Source of the DNA: Anadara kagoshimensis
Taxonomy: Eukaryota > Mollusca > Bivalvia > Arcoida > Arcidae
Assembly: GCA_021292105.1 (NCBI GenBank)
Contig: CM037870.1
Span: 11,395,353-11,459,352 of the forward strand
DNA length: 64,000 nucleotides
Reading direction: 5' to 3'
The notes under the pieces were generated by a model that was given only the letters and a program-made list of their open reading frames with translations, did no database searches and had not been told where the DNA came from. The position numbers were made by a program, and so were the translations under genes. Shown here piece by piece: positions 57,801 to 64,000 of this stretch; position 1 is the stretch's first letter, and each line of letters starts with the position of its first letter.

Positions 57801-60800
57801 AAAATGATGTGAATTGAAAAAATTTTATAATTTGACATTAAATGTAAAAATATTTTTCAAAGAAATTTATTAATATATGTCAAATGTGAAAAACACCATT
57901 AGATGTAAATAGTATTTGATGTAAAATGTACATTTATAAAAGAAAATTCTATGCAAAATGAAAAAAAAAATGCTAAATTTTAATGTCTCTCAAGAGACTG
58001 CACTAGTGTTGGAATCACTGTGTTTGTGACAGTAAAATACTATTTCCAAAGAAAATCAAAAAATTTGAATAATGTTTGTTATCGTTTCACTCATTTGTAC
58101 CTGCTGTAGTCGTAATTGAAAATCAATATGCACATCTGCAGTTGTCATTAGTTATTTCTGTAGATAGGAAAATGTTGGCTCTATGAGGATTTTACATGGC
58201 GAAAATGGAGATGTTTACAATGGAAGTGATGTCATTCATGACATTTTACATTATATGAACAGCAGGATCCACCATTTGACTGGTTTTTTCAACATATTTA
58301 ATCCCCATAGCACCAACATTGTACTTTAGGCTAGACACGGATGCGCATACATATTTCCTGTTATGACTAGGTACAAGTAAGTGGTAAATATCAATCTTTA
58401 TTCAAGTTTATTTGATTTTCTATGGAAAAAAAGAGTAATTCACCGTCACAAACAGAATGGCGCAGACAGTAGTTGGATACTGATACCTGTTATAATATTT
58501 TCAGGCATAATAATGGTGAAGTTATAAAGGTGTTACTAGAACATGGATGTTCACCAAACATTGTAAATAATAGTGGTGATTCTCCCCTTCATATAGCCGC
58601 TCGTTATGGCCATGTCCGTGTTGCAGAGATCCTGCTACGACACAGAGAAATCAACTTGGTAAGTACATATTTATAATTGCAAAATGGAATACACAATTAT
58701 TTTTTTTCTTAAAACCATGAAAATTGGACACCACGAAAGTAAATGATTTCACTGTTTATGGTCTTCATCTACAAATTTTGACATTTCTTGTAATGAGATG
58801 AAGAAATTTAATGAAATGTTAATTCTGATACCTTTTTATGCTGTTTTTACAGGAGTTGTTAGACAAAGAAGGGAAAACTGCTTTGGGAATATGTGAACAG
58901 AAGAGAAGTAGAACTGAACAACATCAGCAGATTGCAAACTTGTTACGCTCGTTTTATAACCAATCAGTGAGTACATGTATATGTGATTGTATCAAGTACA
59001 AATTGGTTGAAATCTCAAATTGTCACAAAAATATTTTTTGTCTTTAAAATAAATAAAAATTCATTCTCTATCTTTTTACAAAATTTTACTTAAAAATTCT
59101 CACGAATACCAAAGTCATGGTGTCATTTATGACGTAGCTATTTACGTATCACCCAATTGTAAATGCGCGCAAAACTACTTGAATTTGTAAAATTTTTCAG
59201 AAATTCTAACAATATAGGGACCTTAGGTCAAGTACAATTTTTCAGTCACATGCAGAATAAATGTAGTATTCATTTGCTTGTTGTATAAAATATCTGTCTC
59301 CATGTTGAGCACTGTGTTGTTGATGAAGGCGCACAGGTACCTGTTTTCACGGCAATGATCGCGGTATAATGATGACGTCGTTCTTCCAACTGTTACGTCA
59401 CAATACTGAAAATGTTGGCGTGGAGATTTTGACCGATTTCTACTTGATACAATCACATATGTTTGTTCTAGATCCCACAACCCCCTCACACTTGAGAGGC
59501 CTTGTTTTCCCCAAAAACTTAGTGGGCTAAAGTGTTGGCTTGTGGTTTACAGCACCTCTACGCAGATGACAATAGACACTCTCGTAAAATGTTTTCCTAA
59601 GATTCAAAACTGTAGTACTCCTGCCTCTTCCTGAGTGTGTATTCATTCTACCTACAAACTTTATTTTACCCGAAAGGGGTGAGCCAATATTGGCTGGATT
59701 TGAGATGGTTTTAATAAATTCTGAAACTAACTGTCGGTGACATACATTCTGTTAATAGATCAGTGCAGGAGTATTATATTGTTGTGAACGTTGATAAAAT
59801 TGGTTCAATCTTGTTTCAATGCATGTGTCTCAGTCTAAGGGAGATAACTGGTAATTATTAAATCATATAGATAATTACAGTAATCTAGATGCAGTATTGT
59901 TTCTCATCATCTTTTAAATAGATGTACATATTTCCTGGTCAAGCCCTTTAAAAAAACAAGTGTTGATGTTGAATAGGCTTCCGTTGTTTTTGATAACATG
60001 ACACATATAACTTGTTTGACAGACTAAATCAGATGCTTTAAAAGCCATGGTTTTTTTTTTTTTTTTTTTTTACAGAGTCCAATACAGGTTTTCTTAATGG
60101 ATGGAACCATGAGGATGTTACGACTAGCTAATGGTGACAAGACCACAGTACATCAACTCAATCTACAGCTACTAGATGTATGTGCATATACAATTCCATT
60201 ATAAATGTTTAGGTTTCAAGGGGAAATAACTTAATTTGAATTAGACATGGTTAACACTCATTATGTGCTTGATTTGCAAAGTAGACTGTTTCATTTGAGT
60301 TAAACAAAATAAAACTAAAAAGTCCTTGTGAGTTTTTCATTTGGCTCATTTATGCTTCTTTTACTTGTTTCTGAAGCAAGCATAATGCATTAATAAATTA
60401 TACAATAATTTGATGAAAATAAAAGTTTTGTGTTCATGTTATTCAGCTCCTCTATATAAATGATTCTGTATAAGAGTGTTGATTTTATTTCAATGATTCC
60501 ATGCAATAGGAAACATAATTATGCTGCATTTCCTCGTTTATACCAACAATTATGTCAAAAATAAGAATTCGAGAAAGGGGGTGCAAGTTTCAATTATACC
60601 ACTGGTAGATTTCCACAAATATAAAATAATTACATGTAGTAGCAAAATTTCAAAAATTTGTTAAAGAATTTCTCAGAAATTAGTAGTCAATGCCGATTTT
60701 AGCTACCAGGAATGAAAACATATCATGATGTTGTATAACAGGGTTCGTACAGGCCTGGAAAAGTCCTTAAATTTTGAGGTTTGCCCTAAAAAGACCCTAA

Positions 60801-63800
60801 AAACAAGTCTGACCCTAAAAAGCCCTTGAATTTATCCTGAAGGCCCTAAAAAGCCCTTGAATTTAGTCAGTTGGGTGTCTGTGTTTCGATATTAAGTGGT
60901 TGCAAATAGTCTGATAAAAATAAATTATTAATTGGTGTTACATTGAAATGTGCAATTTGAAGATACCTGGCTCAACCGAATGCCCAACTTCAACCTCCAC
61001 TTCAAGTGTCGTTTCTATGGACACTTTTGATTGATTTAGTTGCCTTTGCACCAATATTTTTTTTGCTAAAATTGTCCCTCTGATTAGGCCTTAAATTTGC
61101 AAGTAAGGCCCTGGAAAGACCCTAAAAAGTCCTTAAATTTGTAGTCCAAATGTCTGTACGAACCCAGTATAAGAGTGTTATGTTTATTGCAATGATTTTA
61201 TACTGGAAGAAACATATATGTAATCATACTTTACAGTAGGATAGCCAACCCGGCCAGCGCATTGATTCATCAAACAAAATTTCACGCGCAGACAAAGTAA
61301 AAAAATTGTCAAAAATTTGAATTCACTCGAGGCGGTAAAATTACATAATATTTATTTCACTGCGAGTTTTTAATACTATTTGTAGTATTTTTTCGTCTTT
61401 TAAGGACAAAAGTAAGTCATTAAAGACGATTTTTATCAAAGTCGATGAGAATTTAACAATTTAAATCGTAATTGAATGTTAGGCACCGGCGAAAAATTGA
61501 AAACTGAAACTTTAAAAAATATCATTCTGTGTACGCAGTTCCTCATGCACCAAAGATGTTTTTACATGAACGGAAAGAACTTTTTCTCACGATTATTTTG
61601 ATGTATAATTTGTCAAATAATTTTCTTTACACAAAAAACGTACCAGTTTCAAATGTCGAAAAAATCGATGACATTGCCGGATTCTCGATCATGGGCCGCC
61701 CCCTTTCCGGCTAATTTGACACAGAAAAAATGCTAAGACAGCTTCCTTATTGTATGCAATGTATAAATTTGATAATCGAGAGACGCTGTGGAGGTATTTT
61801 TGTTGAAATAAAGTAATTTTTTCCTTAAAAATATTGTATTTTCTCCCCATTTCTTGTCTAATCTGCCGATTTTTTGGAACTACTTCCAGTCGGACATATT
61901 TGATAAGCATTCGTCCCGCTTCGATCACAATTTTAGCATGCAGAAAATGTCATCGTGTATTTTGGACAAAATAGTCAAGCTTTTTTGCCTTATTTGTCAA
62001 GTATGATCGATCTGCATGGCTGTCGAACACATTAGATACGCATGAGTTTTAATTTTACCCATATGGACTCGGGATCTGTACCAATACAGTGTACAGTGCA
62101 ACCTGCTCATGTAGAGCTAGTTAGGGACTCAGAATTACTGAAAATTACCAACTGAATTTGCTTTGCTGGCAAAATATAAACAGGACCTGTCTGTCATATC
62201 AGTACATATCATTGGATAAATAAGCTAACATCATTAAAGAGGGTTAGAATGGATTTTTCTTTATGAAATATTTCCCAAAATGAGGAAACATCTCCCATGT
62301 TAGTTTAGCCAGAGTCAACACAACATTGGTCTTTATTATTTAATTTTTTGTTTCTGTTCTGATGCCAATTACCCCGGCATTATTATTTTAGTACAATTTA
62401 GACATGAAAAGTTGATTATTTTGCTTCATTAACAGTTTTAAGTCAACTTGACATAGCACAAATAACATTTAAAATAGACTATGTGGAAGTAGGAAAAGTG
62501 AATATGAATCATGTGGATTTCATTTGACTTGGTTAAAAATTTAACTCCATATTATAATGCTTAAATACAGATCTGTAAAATATTTAGGAATTTCAGTAAT
62601 TTCTGTAAAATTGTAAAATTCTGATAAATAAATATCACCTTCTTTCAGGAAAATTCATGGGAACTGGTTTGATAATAACATCAAGAAATAAGTTTATGCA
62701 AATGCAGTGAAATTCATGACACAGTGTATCCAAATGGGCATTATTAGTTTGAAAGAATTAAAAATAATTGTAACACACTAGGACTATTCCAGATTTATTG
62801 ATTTATCAGTTAAATTTAGAATTGATTGGTTGGTATACACACTCCATTCAAGATTATTTCAATTATAATCAGGTAAATGAGATTAAGGGGGAAACTAGGT
62901 ACAGGGGTGAAGATTTGCAGGGGCCCAGTAGCCAATGGCTTCTAAAATCTAGTGTGGGTCACTTAATGTTTATACATTTAAGCCATTTATTACTGTTACA
63001 AATTCTTTTATGAAGTGAGCTGGCCCCAAACTCAAAATAGTTCATCCCTGAGGTAAAACACACCCCTCAACAAGAGAACTGGCAAAGTTTCTGACATAGT
63101 AAGATTTTAACCTATGCTGTTACCTGTATGCTACACTTCAGACAAGGGTGCATGAAAAGCATTCATGTGGTGAAAAAAGAGGTATTCAGTATCAAGAGAA
63201 GCATTCAATTCATAAATGTGTAATGGTATATAATTCCCAGTATATTAAGGATATTGATATGTGTTGATTTTTAATTCTATATAAAATGAAACATTCATAA
63301 ATGTCTGATGATATCTAATTCCTAGTGTATTAAAGATATTGTTATGTTTTAATTTTACATGAAATGAGACATTCAACATTATTACAATTTACAAAGTTGG
63401 TTTAGTCACACATGATGCATTTTTCTTTGAAAATTGTTCCATTATGTGTAAACAGTAATAACCATGAGTGTTCATTCTAGGATTTTTTTCAGATGGGTTC
63501 ATTTCTAATAAAATTCCTCTAATAACAAGTTGAATAACATCAATAATTTTGCAAACATCTAATGTTTGATGTGACTTGTAGTCTTTTAGGCTGATGTAAA
63601 AGCTTTTGTAATGAAGTATTTAAAAGTTTCATATAATGTACCTTTTATATATATGACAATGCTATCAAATATTTTGAACTTGCATTTGATATCTTTTTTC
63701 AAATGTGGTCCACTATGGCCTTTACAATGGTGCCATTTGGCAAAATAAAGGATCAACAGCCCCCTTCTAGAATGAACACTGCCATATGATCCCATAGTTT

Positions 63801-64000
63801 TTGATTTATTTGTAAATGATTTATCTATTTATCACAGCCGGAACAACTAGAAAGTACCTAACCCCCATAAAATCACCTGTTTGTGTAGTTTCTAAATTAA
63901 ATTTGATAATTTAGACAATTTTAGTCCTTTTAAATGCTATTATGGCCCACTTGTCATTCATTTAACAAACAACAGTATGACAAAATTTCTAACTATCTGC
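48874..64000 (+). CDS. KRIT1: KRIT1 (CCM1), 5' part, nine exons, continues past the window
   Basis: Coding exons: 49069-49303, 50801-50893, 51530-51668, 53230-53503, 55807-55904, 57466-57612, 58505-58658, 58853-58966, 60076-60177; all join in phase (452 codons; human KRIT1 has 736). Start ATG 49069 (MEIILAVLRPK, compare human AVIRPKNTASL); an in-frame TGA at 48979 lies upstream. Residues 1-150: Nudix-like domain. NPAF (186-189, ICAP1-type site) and NPLF (235-238) are present; the third motif, NPYF in human, is NLYW (254-257). Ankyrin repeats span about residues 285-415 (WTPMHWASW, SPLHIAARYGHVRVAEILL). The FERM F1 start reads IQVFLMDGTMRMLRLANGDK. KRIT1 is a scaffold at cell junctions that binds Rap1, ICAP1, HEG1 and CCM2. 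The remaining FERM exons must lie beyond 64,000. Confidence 0.93.
49069..49303 (+). CDS. KRIT1: KRIT1 first coding exon
   Basis: The exon opens at 48874 after TTGTTTTAG with 195 bases of leader. Coding from 49069. It ends ATTAAAG|GCGAGT, a GC donor; the next exon supplies GT-GAA to give IKGERAL. Confidence 0.88.
49304..50800. other. KRIT1 intron (GC-AG), with a polyC-ended repeat
   Basis: 50055-50322 is an element starting TATACCCCCCCCC...AAGTGGGGGGGTATATAG and ending GAGCTTGTGGCTCACAGTTT, with a GTCCGTCCGTCC tract; the type is common in mollusc genomes. A CAGAGGTCCGG at 49385 could be one end of a hAT-type repeat; no partner end found. Confidence 0.5.
50801..50893 (+). CDS. KRIT1: KRIT1 coding exon 2
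   Basis: Acceptor TTTGTTACAG, donor AGGG|GTAAGT. Encodes ALMIPWNNKEYRESLSRF, end of the Nudix-like fold (human KRVVLMKKFPLDGEK). Confidence 0.9.
51530..51668 (+). CDS. KRIT1: KRIT1 coding exon 3
   Basis: Acceptor TTATTGCAG, donor GAAAG|GTGGGT. Encodes VEKLASSPGFYSLDSVID and ends TQLE, corresponding to human ...FYCLQDIMRV... . Confidence 0.9.
51705..51914. mobile_element. MITE with TACTGTA ends
   Basis: TACTGTATATTGCTTTATTTTC at the left and its inverse GCGAAATAAAAGCATTATACAGTA at the right, with several CGCGAAAATAAA-type internal repeats. Same family style as 56806-57033. Confidence 0.75.
52175..52334. repeat. 160-bp near-perfect palindrome
   Basis: AACCATTGAA at 52175 pairs with TTCAATGGTT at 52334; arms of about 75 bp share AAGGCGTTTATAGTGCTATA and ACTGCCATTG. 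A snapback-type MITE or recent inverted duplication in a KRIT1 intron. Confidence 0.88.
52628..52988 (+). mobile_element. tRNA-derived SINE, family A
   Basis: A box GTGGCCTAATGGATAAG, B box GAGTTCGAGTCCC, then a body with GGTATCAGTATAATGGAC, GCTAGCACGGTAAAG, ATTAATCCATAGAGATTAAT and a 3' part GCTGAAAAATTGCTGATG, ending in AACCAACC repeats. Related older copies lie at 2485-2760 and 3850-4200. A further SINE-like piece follows at 52990-53170. Confidence 0.8.
53230..53503 (+). CDS. KRIT1: KRIT1 coding exon 4, with NPAF and NPLF motifs
   Basis: Acceptor GTTGTAG, donor ACAAAG|GTATGG. Contains NNPAFLPSRF and AKMLAIEKCEIVKINPLFGS; human has AYATES and NPLFGSDLQYTN at these places. A hAT element begins 8 bases into the following intron. 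Confidence 0.93.
53512..54536. mobile_element. Non-autonomous hAT element at the KRIT1 exon 4 splice donor
   Basis: CAGGGCCCCACAAACACCGA ... TTTGTGGGGCCCTG, 1025 bp, flanked by a perfect 8-bp duplication GTATGGAT (53504-53511, 54537-54544). The left duplication is the first 8 bases of the intron, so the donor AAAG|GTATGG is kept. An A-run of about 25 lies at 53562-53586. The reading frames inside show no transposase. Confidence 0.92.
54681..55025 (+). mobile_element. tRNA-derived SINE, family B
   Basis: Head AGATCAGTTGGTAGAGTGCT with B box GGGTTCAAACCCC, body with AAGTCACGGTTCTTTCGGAT, and 3' part CGATATAAGTGAAATATTCT then TGACGTTAAACACC and an (ACTCA)n tail. The 3' part is shared with the remnant at 3540-3690 and resembles the conserved 3' domain of Meta/Deu-type SINEs, from memory. 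Confidence 0.78.
55290..55806. repeat. KRIT1 intron segment with a two-unit tandem repeat
   Basis: TGGCTCTCAATTTTCTTTAT starts at 55532 and 55656, so about 124 bp is duplicated. 55297-55330 (CCCCCCAGCAAACTTAGTTT) is like the polyC-ended elements at 50055 and 55935. Confidence 0.6.
55807..55904 (+). CDS. KRIT1: KRIT1 coding exon 5, third NPxF site altered
   Basis: Acceptor CATATTACAG, donor AGAGG|GGTGAG region (GT at 55905). Encodes NLYWGSAAPDYDTVTS against human NPYFGLGAPDYSKI, then a Ser/Arg-rich linker. Confidence 0.9.
55935..56240. repeat. PolyC-ended repeat in a KRIT1 intron
   Basis: TTATCCCCCACCTTTTAAAG, then GGACATCTGTCTTTCCAACC, TCTGGAGTAATTATCC and AGGAGTTATGGCCCTTTGAA, strings shared by many mollusc intronic repeats. 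Frames here are not coding. Confidence 0.5.
56290..56442. repeat. 153-bp near-perfect palindrome
   Basis: AATCTTACACCAGTAACAGG at 56291 pairs with CCTGTTACTGGTGTATGATT ending at 56441; arms of about 70 bp include ATATTCATCCGAGTTTGAGA. The loop is about 10 bases. Confidence 0.9.
56806..57033. mobile_element. MITE with TACTGTAAAACA ends
   Basis: TACTGTAAAACATGAAATTTT at the left and AATAAAGTGTTTTACAGTA at the right; 228 bp; internal CGCGAAAAT-type repeats like 51705-51914. Confidence 0.8.
57466..57612 (+). CDS. KRIT1: KRIT1 coding exon 6, first ankyrin repeat
   Basis: Acceptor GATGTTTCAG, donor CATG|GTGAGA. Encodes LDRYRLHKLAADGNN and DPQGWTPMHWAS (human HWAPIHYACW). Confidence 0.92.
57613..58504. 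other. KRIT1 intron with a MITE
   Basis: 58021-58460 is a MITE related to 14859-15219 (ends ...CTGTGTTTGTGACAGTAAAATAC and CACCGTCACAAACAGAATGG). The remainder, 57613-58020, is AT-rich without features. Confidence 0.65.
58505..58658 (+). CDS. KRIT1: KRIT1 coding exon 7, ankyrin repeats
   Basis: Acceptor ATTTTCAG, donor ACTTG|GTAAGT. Encodes VIKVLLEHGCSPN and SPLHIAARYGHVRVAEILL (human SPLHFAAGGGHAEIVQILL). Confidence 0.94.
58853..58966 (+). CDS. KRIT1: KRIT1 coding exon 8, last ankyrin repeat
   Basis: Acceptor TTTTTACAG, donor CAATCA|GTGAGT. Encodes LLDKEGKTALGICEQKR (human ITDQQGRSPLNICEENK). Confidence 0.93.
58967..60075. other. KRIT1 intron, no repeat recognised
   Basis: Ends in a 25-T tract next to the acceptor. 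No gene or repeat identified. Confidence 0.5.
60076..60177 (+). CDS. KRIT1: KRIT1 coding exon 9, start of the FERM domain
   Basis: Acceptor preceded by an unbroken run of about 25 T. Donor TAGAT|GTATGT. Encodes SPIQVFLMDGTMRMLRL (human KVRIYRMDGSYRSVEL). Confidence 0.93.
60178..60738. other. KRIT1 intron, plain
   Basis: AT-rich sequence without recognised features. Confidence 0.5.
60739..61167. mobile_element. hAT-like MITE with CAGGGTTCGTACAG ends
   Basis: CAGGGTTCGTACAGGCCTGG ... CTGTACGAACCCAG, 429 bp. Subterminal repeats AAAGTCCTTAAATTT, GACCCTAAAAAG and AAGGCCCTAAAAAG occur on both sides. GTATAA lies at both flanks, possibly the remains of an 8-bp duplication. Such GGGTTCGTAC elements are widespread in animals. 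Confidence 0.75.
61168..64000. other. KRIT1 intron, continues past the window
   Basis: I looked for FERM-domain exons and found none. A two-unit repeat of about 88 bp spans 63203-63372 (CATTCATAAATGTCTGATGA and variants). No other gene seen. Confidence 0.5.

Noticed and set aside
61529..61714. 61-codon frame in the last KRIT1 intron
   Set aside because: No match to KRIT1 FERM sequence and no splice sites in suitable phase.

Overview
This window looks like animal nuclear DNA, most likely a bivalve mollusc. It is AT-rich, its genes have GT-AG introns, and it is dense in transposons. It holds tRNA-headed SINE-like copies, arrays built on TGACCTTGACCTTTGAA that are familiar from bivalve genomes, several non-LTR retrotransposon fragments, and one conserved animal gene, KRIT1. 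The species call is inference; nothing here fixes it.

Layout. 0.1-2.4 kb: two tandem copies of an exon for a GT15-like mannosyltransferase, both broken. 2.8-4.7 kb: exons of a decayed gene with a possible Tudor-like segment. 6.1-8.4 kb: two copies of an unnamed repeat ending in a hairpin. 9.4-14.4 kb: a nearly full-length but inactivated non-LTR retrotransposon (LINE-1 here). 14.9-16.2 kb: two MITEs and a possible orphan exon. 17.5-24 kb: a dead ISL2EU/IS4EU-like unit with two converging genes, a THAP-DDE transposase on + and a spliced SWIM-YqaJ nuclease-PHD gene on -, the latter interrupted by a LINE tail. 24.3-29.2 kb: a 4.8-kb CACTA-like or foldback element with CAC target duplications. 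29.9-46.2 kb: a very large imperfect inverted repeat whose spacer holds a second LINE (LINE-2, 36.9-42.8 kb). The left arm carries a 252-bp MITE and a 3.85-kb Polinton/adintovirus-like deletion derivative; the right arm carries a pearl/HINE-like element. Because the arms are copies of each other, each insertion can be read against its own empty site. 48.0-48.8 kb: a small hAT relic. 48.9 kb to beyond the window end: the 5' two-thirds of KRIT1 (CCM1) on +, nine exons seen, introns full of MITEs, SINEs and hairpins.

KRIT1 is the only gene here that looks intact. It reads through nine exons in consistent phase (452 codons) from the Nudix-like N-terminus through the NPxF motifs and ankyrin repeats to the start of the FERM domain; the rest lies past 64,000. 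A non-autonomous hAT sits at one of its splice donors in such a way that the 8-bp target duplication is the donor itself.

The most notable item is the Polinton-like derivative (30937-34788): AG-initial 1.1-kb terminal inverted repeats, a 6-bp ATCATA duplication, three virus-type reading frames, and an unoccupied paralogous site at 45331-45336.
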